NCBI RefSeq assembly: GCF_030499515.1
Contig: NZ_JASTWJ010000001.1
Location: 3,080,001 to 3,144,000 of the forward strand
Reading direction: 5' to 3'
DNA length: 64,000 bases
Source of the DNA: Streptomyces sp. DT2A-34
GTDB lineage: Bacteria; Actinomycetota; Actinomycetes; Streptomycetales; Streptomycetaceae
Part shown: positions 20,177 through 29,207 of the stretch, piece by piece
How the letters are laid out: every line of letters starts with the position of its first letter
Numbering within the stretch: the stretch's first letter is position 1
Notes under the pieces: generated by a model
The model's input: the letters and a program-made list of their open reading frames with translations, nothing else
Databases searched by the model: none
Told to the model about the DNA's origin: nothing
Program-made: the position numbers and the translations under genes

Positions 20177-21604
20177 ATGACCAAGGCCGGAACCACCGGA
20201 ACCACCCTGGTGGCAGCGGACGCGCCCGCTCCCGCCGTACGTCTCCCCCGGCGCCGTGGCATCGAACTGTCCCTGATCGTCGTGGCCGTCCTGCTCTCCG
20301 TGTACGGCTACTGCGCGGTCGGCCTCGCCAAGAACGGCACCGTCCCACCCGGTGCCGCCGGTTACGGCGCCGGGCTCGGTGTGCTCGCGCTGGTCGCCCA
20401 TCTGGCGGTGCGCCTGCGCGCCCCCTGCGCCGACCCCCTGCTGCTGCCGATCGGCGTGCTGCTCAACGGCCTCGGCCTGGTCCTGATCTACCGGCTCGAC
20501 CTGGAGACACCGGGCGACCACGCGGCACCCGCCCAACTCGTCTGGTCCACGCTGGGCGTGGCGCTGTTCATCGTGGTCGTGCTCCTGCTGCGCGACCATC
20601 GCGTACTCCAGCGCTACTCCTACGTCTGTGTCGTGGCCGCCCTCGCCCTCCTCACCCTGCCGATCTTCTTCCCCGCCGTGAACGGCGCCCGCATCTGGAT
20701 CCGGATCGCCGGATTCTCCATCCAGCCCGGCGAGTTCGCGAAGGTGCTGCTGGCGGTGTTCTTCGCGGCGTATCTGGCCGCCAACCGCAGTGCGCTGGCG
20801 TACACGGGCCGTCGTGTCCTCGGGATCGACCGACTGCAACTGCCCACCGGGCGCGTCCTCGGCCCGATCGTCGCCATCTGGCTGCTGAGCGTGGGGGTGC
20901 TGATCCTCGAACGCGACCTCGGCACCTCACTGCTGTTCTTCGGCCTGTTCGTGGTCCTCCTCTACGTCGCCACCGGCCGCACCGGCTGGATCGCGCTCGG
21001 CCTGCTCCTCGCGGCGCTCGGGGCGGTGGCCGTCGGCCAGCTGGAGCCGCATGTGCACAGCAGGGTCGAGGACTGGCAGCACCCGTTCGCGTCGATCGAC
21101 GCGGGCCAGGGCCCCAACCAGCTGGCCCAGTCCCTGTTCGCCTTCGCGGCGGGCGGCATGTTCGGCACGGGACTGGGGCTCGGCCACTCCATCCTGATCG
21201 GCTTCGCGGCCAAGTCGGACTTCATCCTGGCGACGGCCGGGGAGGAGCTGGGCCTGGCGGGCCTGTCGGCGATCTTCCTCCTCTACGGCCTGCTGGTGGA
21301 GCGCGGCTACCGGGCCGGCCTCGCGCTGCGGGACCCCTTCGGCCGGCTGCTCGCGGTGGGGCTCGCCTCGATCCTGGCGCTCCAGGTGTTCGTGATCGCG
21401 GGCGGGGTGACGGGCCTGATCCCGCTGACGGGCATGGCGATGCCGTTCCTGGCCCAGGGAGGCTCGTCGGTGGTGACCAACTGGGCGATGGTGGCGCTGC
21501 TGATCCGGGTGAGCGACCGGTCGCGCAGCCGGCTCGGCGTTCCCAAGGTCGAGGAGGCAGACCGTACGACGGCGTACGACGACCGGGCGGAGGCCGCCCG
21601 ATGA
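20177..21604 (+). CDS. RodA/FtsW/SpoVE-family glycosyltransferase
   Basis: 475 residues with about ten to twelve membrane helices. Family marks: PAVNGARIWIRI, QPGEFAKVLLAVFFA, ERDLGTSLLFFG, and the late GLTGLIP-type segment (GVTGLIPLTGMAMPFLAQGG). SEDS proteins polymerise lipid II into glycan strands together with a class B PBP. Here the class B PBP gene overlaps the stop by four bases, so the pair should form one complex. Streptomyces has several such pairs; whether this one serves elongation, division or sporulation cannot be told from sequence. Confidence 0.93.
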   Translation: MTKAGTTGTTLVAADAPAPAVRLPRRRGIELSLIVVAVLLSVYGYCAVGLAKNGTVPPGAAGYGAGLGVLALVAHLAVRLRAPCADPLLLPIGVLLNGLGLVLIYRLDLETPGDHAAPAQLVWSTLGVALFIVVVLLLRDHRVLQRYSYVCVVAALALLTLPIFFPAVNGARIWIRIAGFSIQPGEFAKVLLAVFFAAYLAANRSALAYTGRRVLGIDRLQLPTGRVLGPIVAIWLLSVGVLILERDLGTSLLFFGLFVVLLYVATGRTGWIALGLLLAALGAVAVGQLEPHVHSRVEDWQHPFASIDAGQGPNQLAQSLFAFAAGGMFGTGLGLGHSILIGFAAKSDFILATAGEELGLAGLSAIFLLYGLLVERGYRAGLALRDPFGRLLAVGLASILALQVFVIAGGVTGLIPLTGMAMPFLAQGGSSVVTNWAMVALLIRVSDRSRSRLGVPKVEEADRTTAYDDRAEAAR

Positions 21605-23076
21605 CCCGGCACATCCGGCATGCCGCGTTCTTCTGCGCCCTGCTGCTGATCGCGCTGCTCGTGAACGCCACCCGCCTGCAGGTCTTCGAGGCTTCCGGCT
21701 ACGACGACAACGTCGCCAACCGCCGCGCCACCTTCGCCCGTTACGGGCAGCCGCGCGGTGACATCCTGGTCGGCCGCGAACCGGTCACCGGCTCCCACGA
21801 CACCGGGGAGCACCTCCGCTACGAACGGACGTACGCCAACGGCCCGATGTACGCCCCCGTCACCGGCTACGCCTCCCAGGTGTACGGCACCTCGCTCCTG
21901 GAGCACACCGAGGACGGCGTCCTGTCCGGCACCGACCCGCTGCTCTCGCCGTTCCCGCTGGGGAAGGGCCTCGCCCGCGGCCGGAACCCCGGCGGCGACG
22001 TCGTCACCACCCTGCACCGGGGCGCGCAGGAGGCGGCGTACGAAGGGCTGGCCGGCCGCAAGGGCGCGGTGGCAGCGATCGAGCCGGCGACCGGGCGGAT
22101 CCTGGCCCTGGTGTCCGCCCCCTCGTACGACCCGTCCGTACTGTCCGGGAACGGCTCGTCCGTGACCCGGTCGTGGAAGTCGCTGAACGGTGACGCGGAC
22201 AAGCCGATGCTCAACCGGGCGGTGCGCAAGACGTATCCGCCGGGCTCGACCTTCAAGGTGGTGACCGCGGCGGCCGCGTTGGACTCGGGCGTGGTCCAGG
22301 ACCTGGACGAGCCGACCGACTCCCCGGATCCCTACCGTCTCCCGGGCACCAGGACCTCGCTGACGAACGAGTCCGAGGGCTGCGAGGACGTTCCGCTGCG
22401 GAAAGCCTTCGAGTGGTCGTGCAACACGGTGTTCGCCAAGCTGGGTGTGCGGGTGGGGGCGAAGCGGATGGCCGCGACGGCGGCGGCCTTCGGTTTCAAC
22501 AAAGCGGACCTGAGGATCCCCTTCTCGGTCGCCGAGTCCACCTTCGACCCGAAGGTGGACCGGGCTCAGCTCGCCCTGTCGTCGATCGGCCAGTACAACA
22601 CGCGGGCCACTCCGCTGCAGATGGCGATGGTCGCGGCGGCCGTGGCGAACGGCGGCAAGGTGCGCTCCCCGTATCTCGTGGAGCGCACGACCCGGGCGAG
22701 CGGCGGCACGGTGTCGACGGCCGGGTCACGCCCCACCCGGCAGGCCATGCACCCATCGACGAGCGTTCGCCTGAAGGAACTGATGGCGGACGCGGTGCGC
22801 GAGGGCACCGGCACGAACGCCTGGATCCCCGGCGTGACGGTCGGCGGCAAGACCGGCACGGCCCAGCACGGCCTCGGCAACTCCGGCACGCCGTACGCCT
22901 GGTTCGTCTCCTGGGCGCAGGGCGACCGCGACCTGGAGCCCAAGGTCGCGGTCGCGGTGGTCGTGGAGGACGCGGACGCGGACCGGGGCGAGATCAGCGG
23001 GGGCGGGGACGCGGCGCCGATCGCGCGGGCGGTGATGGAGGCGGTGCTGAAGTCACCCTCGCAGGACGGCAGTTGA
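21601..23076 (+). CDS. Class B penicillin-binding protein (transpeptidase)
   Basis: 491 residues. One N-terminal membrane anchor (about 8-24), a short dimerisation-type domain starting near RGDILV, and a transpeptidase domain with the acyl-Ser in PPGSTFKV, the SxN-type motif in EWSCN, and KTGTA in VGGKTGTAQ. It crosslinks the glycan made by the SEDS partner encoded just upstream (ATGA overlap). Its 3' end overlaps the convergent sensor-kinase gene by 24 bases. Confidence 0.94.
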   Translation: MTRHIRHAAFFCALLLIALLVNATRLQVFEASGYDDNVANRRATFARYGQPRGDILVGREPVTGSHDTGEHLRYERTYANGPMYAPVTGYASQVYGTSLLEHTEDGVLSGTDPLLSPFPLGKGLARGRNPGGDVVTTLHRGAQEAAYEGLAGRKGAVAAIEPATGRILALVSAPSYDPSVLSGNGSSVTRSWKSLNGDADKPMLNRAVRKTYPPGSTFKVVTAAAALDSGVVQDLDEPTDSPDPYRLPGTRTSLTNESEGCEDVPLRKAFEWSCNTVFAKLGVRVGAKRMAATAAAFGFNKADLRIPFSVAESTFDPKVDRAQLALSSIGQYNTRATPLQMAMVAAAVANGGKVRSPYLVERTTRASGGTVSTAGSRPTRQAMHPSTSVRLKELMADAVREGTGTNAWIPGVTVGGKTGTAQHGLGNSGTPYAWFVSWAQGDRDLEPKVAVAVVVEDADADRGEISGGGDAAPIARAVMEAVLKSPSQDGS

Positions 23077-25098
23077 CGTCGGTTCCTGAATCAGAACGGC
23101 CGGCAGGGCGACGTACGCGGTGACCCCCGTGCCCTGGGTGGGGCGGAGCTCGACATGGGCGCCGAGGCGGGCGGCGAGGGCGCCGACGACGTGGTGACCG
23201 AGGAACCGGGTCGGGGCGGTGTGCAGGGAGTCGCCCTTCCCCGACAGCACGGCGTTGGACGCGGCCATGCGCTCCGGGGTCATCCCGATCCCCCGGTCCA
23301 CCACGGCCAGGCAGTACTCGGCGCCGTCCCGCCAGCCGTAGACCTCCACGGGCTGCTTGGGCGGGCTGAACATCAGGGCGTTCTCCACCAACTCCGCCAG
23401 GAGGTGGGACAGTTCGGCGACGCAGTGGCCGCGGACACCGCACTGCTGGATGTCCACCGCGGCCACCCTGCGGTACTGCTCGACCTCCGACACGGCCGAG
23501 CGCACCACGTCGGCGACGGCGACCGTGCCCTTCCAGGACCGGGCCGGCGACTCCTCACCGGCGAGTACCAGCAGGGACTCGGCGTTGCGGCGCATCCGGG
23601 TGGCCAGGTGGTCGAGTTCGAAGAGCTCGGTGAGGGCGTCCGGGTCGAGCTCCTGGCTCTCCAGGGTGGTGATCAGGCCGAGCTGCCGGTTGAGCAGGCT
23701 CTGGTTGCGGCGGCCGAGACTGGCCAGGGACTCGGTGCTGGTGCGGCGCAGCACGGCCTGCTGGGCGGCGAGGCCGACGGCGGTGTCCTCGACTCCCCGC
23801 AGGGCGGCGGCCAGACGGCTGATCTCCCGTGCGCCACCGGACAGTTCGGGCCGCCCGGGCTCCGGCGCGACCGGGCCGTCGGGGCCGGCCTCCTGGATCC
23901 GCCGGACGGCCTCGGGCAGCCGGCTCCCGGCGACGGCGTCCGCCTCGTCGGCGAGGGCGCCCAGCGGCCGGGTGATGGAGCGGGCCGAGAAGACGGCGAG
24001 CGCGACGGCCACGGCGAGGATCAGCGCCGCGAGCGCGAGGAAGCCGCCGAGCTGACGCGTGGCGGCGGAACCGGCCTCGGCGGCCCGCGCACGGACGTCG
24101 TCCCCGACCGCCCGCTGCACGTCGTGCAGATCGTCGACGAGGGTCGTCATGTCGGCCCACCAGCGGCCGGGGGCAACGGCGAGAGCGGACCCGTCGGCCC
24201 CCCGCTCGGCCCGCGCCTCGTACCCGGCGACGCGGCGCGCGGCGGCCGTACCGAAGGCGCCGTCGAGCGCGGACTCCTCGCCGTCCCCCGCCAGTTGCCG
24301 GAACTGCCCCAGGGCGGCCACCCGGGTGGCCCGGACCTCCGTGAAGTCGAGGTACTCACCGGCCCGGAACCGCCCGGCCGCGAACACCCCGTTGAGGGAG
24401 CCGCGTTCGAGAGCGACCGCCTCCGTCGCCCGGCCGAGCGCCTGGAGCGCCTGCACGCCCTGCGCGATACGCCGGTCGCCGTCCGGGGCGCCGGCCGACT
24501 CGGCGTCGATGAGGGCGGTGACGGCCTTGGTGTACGTCCGCAGGGTGGCGGCACGGTCGGCGGTGCCGGCGTCGACGTCCTCGCGAGTGGCGGTGAGGGC
24601 GGCGAGCGGAACATCCGCGGCCCGCAGCGCGGAGACCGCGGCGTCGGGCAGCGCACCGCTCTCCTCGTCGAGCGCGGCACGCAGGGCGTCCCGTGCCTCG
24701 TCGGTACGGCCGCGCTGCGCGGCGACGTCGTCGCGGTACCCCTCCTCACCCGCCAACAGCCCGTTGGTCAGCCCGCGTTCGCGCTGCACCTCCCGGACGA
24801 GCTCCTGCGCCCGCAACAGCACCCCGACATGCGCCTCGGTCCCCCGGGCGGCGGACCAGTCGGCGGCACGGTCGGCGACGCCGAGCCCGATCAGGGCGAG
24901 CAGCAGACAGGTCGGAACGGCCAGCACGATGGCCATCCGGCCGCGGATGGAGTTCCAGCCGGGAAGGCCGGCCGGGCGGCGGACGATGGAGCGGAGGGTG
25001 GTCAGTACATTCCCCGTCATGCCCCGCGAGGCTACGGGCGGGCCGGTCAGGGCACGGTTTCCCGCCCGTAAGACGCCGGTACACAGGTACTCACGCAC
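23053..25098 (-). CDS. NIT-domain sensor kinase-like protein (CvnA-like, orphan)
   Basis: 681 residues from the GTG at 25098, which has GGGAGG before it; the ATG at 25020 (MTGNVLTTLRS) is an alternative with a weaker site. Membrane segment near 54-75, an extracellular nitrate/nitrite-sensing-like NIT domain (VQRERGLTNGLLAGE is the typical start), a second membrane segment near 345-370, a HAMP region, then an HATPase (ELVENALMFSPP, VVDRGIGM). There is no classical H-box His. This is the same type as conservon kinase CvnA, but the roadblock, DUF742 and GTPase partners are not adjacent; the only such set lies 6.5 kb away with its own kinase. Confidence 0.87.
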   Translation of the reverse strand: MREYLCTGVLRAGNRALTGPPVASRGMTGNVLTTLRSIVRRPAGLPGWNSIRGRMAIVLAVPTCLLLALIGLGVADRAADWSAARGTEAHVGVLLRAQELVREVQRERGLTNGLLAGEEGYRDDVAAQRGRTDEARDALRAALDEESGALPDAAVSALRAADVPLAALTATREDVDAGTADRAATLRTYTKAVTALIDAESAGAPDGDRRIAQGVQALQALGRATEAVALERGSLNGVFAAGRFRAGEYLDFTEVRATRVAALGQFRQLAGDGEESALDGAFGTAAARRVAGYEARAERGADGSALAVAPGRWWADMTTLVDDLHDVQRAVGDDVRARAAEAGSAATRQLGGFLALAALILAVAVALAVFSARSITRPLGALADEADAVAGSRLPEAVRRIQEAGPDGPVAPEPGRPELSGGAREISRLAAALRGVEDTAVGLAAQQAVLRRTSTESLASLGRRNQSLLNRQLGLITTLESQELDPDALTELFELDHLATRMRRNAESLLVLAGEESPARSWKGTVAVADVVRSAVSEVEQYRRVAAVDIQQCGVRGHCVAELSHLLAELVENALMFSPPKQPVEVYGWRDGAEYCLAVVDRGIGMTPERMAASNAVLSGKGDSLHTAPTRFLGHHVVGALAARLGAHVELRPTQGTGVTAYVALPAVLIQEPTSTAVLRG

Positions 25099-25188
25099 GT
25101 GCCCTCCCGCCTGTGAAAGGGGGACATGTGCCCACGTACTGAGACGCCCCCTGGGCCTGCGGCTGCGCCCCGACCTATCGTTCGGTCC

Positions 25189-25707
25189 ATGACGACATCA
25201 GCCACCCCGGAAGCCGCCTACGAACTGGCCCAGGTCAACATCGCCCGCCTCAAGGCCCCGCTGGATTCTCCGCAGTTGAAGGACTTCGTCGACAACCTCG
25301 AGCCCGTCAACGCCGACGCCGATGCCGCCGACGGCTTCGTCTGGCGGCTGAAGGGCGACTCCGGCGACGCGACCGACGTGAGCGTCTTCGGCGACGAGTG
25401 GCTGATCATCAACCTGACGATGTGGCGGGACACGAACGCCCTGACCGCGTACATGTACCAGGGCCGCCACCGCGAGATGCTGGCCCGCCGCCGGGAGTGG
25501 TTCGAACGGGTGCAGGAGGCGATGACGGCCCTGTGGTGGGTCCCCGCCGGCCACCGCCCGACGGTCGCGGAGGCGGAGTCCCGCCTCCTGCACCTGCGCA
25601 CGAACGGCCCGACCCCGTACGCCTTCACCCTGCGCACGTCGTTCCCGCCGCAGGGGGCGGAGCCGGTACTGGGCGAGGTGCCGGACGACCTGGGCTGCTC
25701 GGTCTAG
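25189..25707 (+). CDS. DUF3291-family protein
   Basis: 172 residues, soluble. It fits the DUF3291 family: YELAQVNIARLKAPLDSP at the N terminus, DGFVWRLKGD, WRDTNALTAYMYQGRHREM, MTALWWVPAGHRPTVAEA and a C-terminal segment beginning NGPTPYAFTL. The fold is probably a ferredoxin-like dimeric barrel as in antibiotic monooxygenases; no activity is established. Start at an ATG with no clear ribosome site (possibly leaderless). The stop overlaps the stop of the convergent di-iron gene by four bases. Confidence 0.85.
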   Translation: MTTSATPEAAYELAQVNIARLKAPLDSPQLKDFVDNLEPVNADADAADGFVWRLKGDSGDATDVSVFGDEWLIINLTMWRDTNALTAYMYQGRHREMLARRREWFERVQEAMTALWWVPAGHRPTVAEAESRLLHLRTNGPTPYAFTLRTSFPPQGAEPVLGEVPDDLGCSV

Positions 25708-26810
25708 CCCTCGTCCCCGGCCTTGATCGCCCCCTCCACCTCCGCCACCCGCTCCCGCTCCTCCACCGCGAACCGCTCGGCGTCGAGCTTCTCGGCGATC
25801 TCCACGTCCTGAGCCATCAGCAGGTCCAGATTCGAGTCCCCCATCTCGAACACCCCCATGTCCACATAGGCCTGCTGGAGGCGCTCACCCCACAGCCCGA
25901 TGTCTTTCACACAGGGGACGATGCGGGAGAAGAGCAGCCGGCGGAACAGCTGCAGGAATTCGGACCGCTCACTGAGCTGCTCCGCCTCGGCCTTCGGAAT
26001 CCCGAAATTCTCCAGGACCTCCACGCCCCGCAGCCGGTCGCGCATCAGATAGCAGCCCTCGATGACGAACTCCTCGCGCTCCCGCAGCTCGGCATCGGTC
26101 AGCTGCTTGTAGTAGTCCCGCAGCGCCATACGCCCGAAGGCCACGTGCCGCGCCTCGTCCTGCATCACATACGCCAGGATCTGCTTGGGCAACGGCTTGT
26201 TGGTGGTGTCCCGGATCATCCCGAAGGCGGCCAGCGCGAGCCCCTCGATCAACACCTGCATACCGAGGTACGGCATGTCCCATCGACTGTCACGCAGCGT
26301 GTCACCCAGCAACGACTGAAGGTTGTCGTTGATCGGATAGACCATCCCGATCTTCTCGTGCAGAAAGCGACCGTAGATCTCGGCATGCCGCGCCTCGTCC
26401 GTCGTCTGGGTCGCCGAGTAGAACTTCGCGTCCATGTCGGGCACCGACTCCACGATCCGCGCCGCACAGATCATCGCGCCCTGCTCACCGTGCAGGAACT
26501 GGCTGAACTGCCAGGAGGCGTAGTGCTTGCGCAGCTCGCCCTTCTCCCGCTCGCTCATCTTCGCCCAGTACGGCGTCCCGTACAGCGCCATCGCCTCTTC
26601 CGGCGTACCGAGCGCGTCGTACGGATCGACCTCCAGGTCCCAGTCGATCCTCAGCTGCCCGTCCCACTGCTTGTCCTTGCCCTTCTGGTACAGGGCCAGC
26701 AGCCGTTCGCGGCCGTCGTCGTACTCCCAGCTGAAGCGCGCCGCGCCGGTCGCCGGCACCTGCCACAGAGGGTCCCCCGGATCGGTGGCGTACACGTCGA
26801 ATGTCGGCAT
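25704..26810 (-). CDS. Ferritin-like di-iron protein
   Basis: 368 residues from the ATG at 26810; a GTG at 26825 is also possible. A four-helix di-iron site can be traced: Glu in FLHGEQGAM, ExxH in DEARHAEIYGRF, Glu in LIEGLALAAFGM, ExxH in DEARHVAFGRM. That set matches oxygen-activating R2-like/ferritin-like oxidases rather than storage ferritins. Substrate unknown. It is transcribed divergently from a second di-iron protein across 125 bases, so the two likely share a control region; the TetR gene nearby may act on it. A ttgacc hexamer lies about 27 bases upstream. Confidence 0.85.
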   Translation of the reverse strand: MPTFDVYATDPGDPLWQVPATGAARFSWEYDDGRERLLALYQKGKDKQWDGQLRIDWDLEVDPYDALGTPEEAMALYGTPYWAKMSEREKGELRKHYASWQFSQFLHGEQGAMICAARIVESVPDMDAKFYSATQTTDEARHAEIYGRFLHEKIGMVYPINDNLQSLLGDTLRDSRWDMPYLGMQVLIEGLALAAFGMIRDTTNKPLPKQILAYVMQDEARHVAFGRMALRDYYKQLTDAELREREEFVIEGCYLMRDRLRGVEVLENFGIPKAEAEQLSERSEFLQLFRRLLFSRIVPCVKDIGLWGERLQQAYVDMGVFEMGDSNLDLLMAQDVEIAEKLDAERFAVEERERVAEVEGAIKAGDEG

Positions 26811-26935
26811 GTCCGGCAGGCTCACACGGAGTAGACGCCGGGTCAACAAGTCCTGCGCGGGGGATTGACGGGCTTGCTGACAAGCAGTCTCATAAGACGC
26901 GGACGACGTACCCCCGGTAACGAGGTGAGGGACCG

Positions 26936-27874
26936 ATGACGACCCTGACGGACGCCGACGCGCTGGACGGCCTGCGCGACGCACTCGGCCTGCTCAAGGA
27001 CCGCGAACAGGTGGCCGAACGCCTCCTCGCCTCCTCCGTCAAGCACTCCTTCGACCCCGACACGGAGCTGGACTGGGACGCGCCCTTCGAGGAGGGCAAG
27101 TGGTTCTGGCCGCCGGAGCTGCTCTCCCTCTACGACACCCCCCTGTGGAAGCGGATGAGCGAGGAGCAGCGCCTCCTCCTCTCCCGGCACGAGGCCGCCG
27201 CGCTCGCCTCCCTGGGGATCTGGTTCGAGATCATCCTCATGCAGCTCCTGGTCCGCCACATCTACGACAAGGCGGCAACGAGCGCCCACGTGCGCTACGC
27301 CCTCACCGAGATCGAGGACGAGTGCCGCCACTCGAAGATGTTCGCCCGCCTGATCTCCCACGGCGGCACCCCCTGGTACCCCGTCAGCCGCGCCCACCAG
27401 AACCTGGGCCGCCTCTTCAAGACGATCTCCACCACCCCCGGCTCCTTCACGGCGACCCTCCTCGGCGAGGAGGTCCTCGACTGGATGCAGCGGCTGACGT
27501 TCCCCGACGAACGAATACAGCCCCTGATACGCGGCGTCACCCGCATCCACGTGGTCGAGGAGGCCCGCCACGTCCGCTACGCCCGTGAGGAGCTGCGCCG
27601 CCAGATGGTGACGGCACCGAAGTGGTCCCAGGAGTTCACGCGGGTGACCTCCGGTGAGTTCGCGCGGGTGTTCTCGGTGGCGTTCGTGAATCCCGAGGTC
27701 TACACGAACGTGGGCCTGGACAAGAGGGAGGCGATGGCGCAGGTGAAGGCGAGCGGGCACCGGCGGGAGATCATGCAGACGGGGGCGAAGAAGCTGACGG
27801 ACTTCCTGGACGACATCGGGGTGCTGCGGGGGGTTGGGCGGCGGCTGTGGAGGTCGTCCGGTTTGCTGGCGTGA
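26936..27874 (+). CDS. AurF-like di-iron oxygenase
   Basis: 312 residues. Conserved AurF-type metal ligands: Glu in LLSRHEAAALASLG, EIEDECRHSKMF, Glu in LLGEEVLDWM and HVVEEARHVRYA. AurF oxidises p-aminobenzoate to p-nitrobenzoate; most family members have unknown substrates. It shares size, helix pattern and di-iron logic with the divergent neighbour but not obvious sequence identity, so they are relatives rather than a recent duplication. ATG start, ribosome site gagg about nine bases before. A TetR gene follows on the same strand after a repeat-rich gap. Confidence 0.85.
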   Translation: MTTLTDADALDGLRDALGLLKDREQVAERLLASSVKHSFDPDTELDWDAPFEEGKWFWPPELLSLYDTPLWKRMSEEQRLLLSRHEAAALASLGIWFEIILMQLLVRHIYDKAATSAHVRYALTEIEDECRHSKMFARLISHGGTPWYPVSRAHQNLGRLFKTISTTPGSFTATLLGEEVLDWMQRLTFPDERIQPLIRGVTRIHVVEEARHVRYAREELRRQMVTAPKWSQEFTRVTSGEFARVFSVAFVNPEVYTNVGLDKREAMAQVKASGHRREIMQTGAKKLTDFLDDIGVLRGVGRRLWRSSGLLA

Positions 27875-27904
27875 GTCGGGGCCGGCGCGGGGTTGGGACG
27901 CTCG

Positions 27905-28080
27905 CCCGCGCTTGCGGGGTGCCCGCCTGCGCCCACCCGTGCCGCCCCAGCGGCACGACTGCCCGCAGGCCAGGGGGCTGCCGGCCGACGGCGCTGCAGC
28001 GCCGTTAAGGGGCGCGGTGCTGTATTCGATATGCGGCTCCGCCGCGTGGGCGCGATCAGCCACCACGCACCCCCAGCCGC
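27905..28080. repeat. Dispersed Streptomyces intergenic repeats between the oxygenase and TetR genes
   Basis: The 245-base gap holds two parts that I recognise as common Streptomyces intergenic elements. About 27914-27968 is a GC-rich part with gtgcccgcctgcgcccacc and gccgccccagcggcac (a small hairpin). About 27995-28070 is a part with cggcgctgcagcgccg (perfect palindrome), then ggggcgcggtgctgt and gcggctccgccgcg. The second part is the same element that lies inside the NRPS gene at about 7718-7812. No promoter could be read in the last 40 bases before the TetR start. Confidence 0.7.
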
Positions 28081-28119
28081 CAAATCCCCGCACCCCCCAC
28101 GGCGACTAGGCTTCATCCC

Positions 28120-28764
28120 ATGCCCGCCGCCCCCGCGTACCGCCGCCTGAGCGTCGAGGAACGCCGCACCCAGCTCCTCAACGCCGCGCTCACCCTCTTC
28201 GCCCACCGCGCCCCCGAGGACGTCTCCCTGGACGACGTGGCAGAGGCGGCCGGCGTCTCCCGGCCCCTGGTGTACCGCTACTTCCCCGGCGGCAAGCAAC
28301 AGCTCTACGAGGCCGCCCTCCGCTCGGCCGCCGAAGAGCTCCAGCGCTGCTTCGACGAACCCCCGAACGGCCCGCTCCTCCCCCGCCTCGCCCGCGCCCT
28401 GGACCGCTACCTCGCCTTCGTGGACGAGCACGACGCCGGATTCAGCGCGCTGCTCCAGGGCGGCAGCGTCGTGGAGACGTCTCGTACGACGGCGATCGTC
28501 GACGGCGTACGCCGCGCCGCGGCCGAGCACATCCTCAGCCACCTGGAGGTCACCGACCCCGGCCTCCGCCTGCGCATGACCGTACGGATGTGGATCACCG
28601 CGGTGGAGGCGGCCTCCCTCATCTGGCTCGACGAGGACAAGCAGCCCCCCGTCGAGGAACTACGGGACTGGCTGGTCGACCAGTTCGTCGCCGTACTCTC
28701 GGTCACGGCGGACCGGGACCCACAGACCGCGGCACTGACGCAGAAGCTGACGACGGACAGCTGA
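28120..28764 (+). CDS. TetR-family transcriptional regulator
   Basis: 214 residues. N-terminal helix-turn-helix of the TetR type (RRTQLLNAALTLFA, then VSLDDVAEAAGVSRPLVYRYFPGG with the Tyr-Phe signature), followed by an all-helical ligand domain. Ligand unknown. It stands just after the AurF-like gene and is the only regulator near the di-iron pair, so control of that pair is a reasonable guess. No good ribosome site precedes the ATG. The stop lies in the first copy of a 14-bp triplicate repeat. Confidence 0.92.
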   Translation: MPAAPAYRRLSVEERRTQLLNAALTLFAHRAPEDVSLDDVAEAAGVSRPLVYRYFPGGKQQLYEAALRSAAEELQRCFDEPPNGPLLPRLARALDRYLAFVDEHDAGFSALLQGGSVVETSRTTAIVDGVRRAAAEHILSHLEVTDPGLRLRMTVRMWITAVEAASLIWLDEDKQPPVEELRDWLVDQFVAVLSVTADRDPQTAALTQKLTTDS

Positions 28765-28794
28765 GAACGGACAGCTGAGAACGGATAGCTGAGA
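28753..28794. repeat. Three tandem 14-bp copies across the tetR stop
   Basis: acggacagctgaga occurs at 28753-28766 and 28767-28780, and as acggatagctgaga at 28781-28794. The first copy contains the TGA stop. A recent slippage expansion is likely. Confidence 0.9.
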
Positions 28795-28802
28795 CTGGTG
28801 CC

Positions 28803-29105
28803 GTGAAGAGCGAAGAGACCCCCTTCGAGGGCGGCCCCATGGACGGCCGTGTACTCCCGGTGCTCCTGGGCATCACAGGCCACCCGCCCAAGACGTACCG
28901 CATCCCCGTCCCCGACCCGCACGGCGGCCCGCCGACCGTCCTCGTCTACCACCGCGTACCCCGCACCCCGGGCGCCCGCACGGGCCTGTCCCGACGCTGG
29001 AAGTACGAGTACGACCCGGAAGGGAAGCAGTCCCGCCGCCTGAACTGGCCGTGGTCCAAGCCGGACGCCACGCCGCAGGGCAAGCCGGACAACTCCGACG
29101 GGTGA
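28803..29105 (+). CDS. Small hypothetical protein, Pro/Arg-rich
   Basis: 100 residues from a GTG 38 bases after tetR. No family recognised. Seen: a central segment KTYRIPVPDPHGGPPTVLV and later RRWKYEYDPEGKQSRRLNWP, hydrophilic, no signal peptide or membrane helix. Aromatic and charged residues are spread as in a small beta-rich domain, and codon third positions are GC-rich, which supports real coding. It may share the tetR transcript. Confidence 0.65.
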   Translation: MKSEETPFEGGPMDGRVLPVLLGITGHPPKTYRIPVPDPHGGPPTVLVYHRVPRTPGARTGLSRRWKYEYDPEGKQSRRLNWPWSKPDATPQGKPDNSDG

Positions 29106-29207
29106 CCGGATTACGCCGAACCGCGCACATCCGCCATACAAACCCGCCACCCCGGTCTAATCCTCACGATGCGGAGCAGAGAGCCTCTCCGCACCGGAGG
29201 TGATGAC

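Noticed and set aside
29111..29207. c-di-AMP (ydaO) riboswitch before the NlpC/P60 gene
   Set aside because: Such switches often precede wall hydrolase genes in Streptomyces, but the gap is only about 100 bases and none of the conserved segments is visible.
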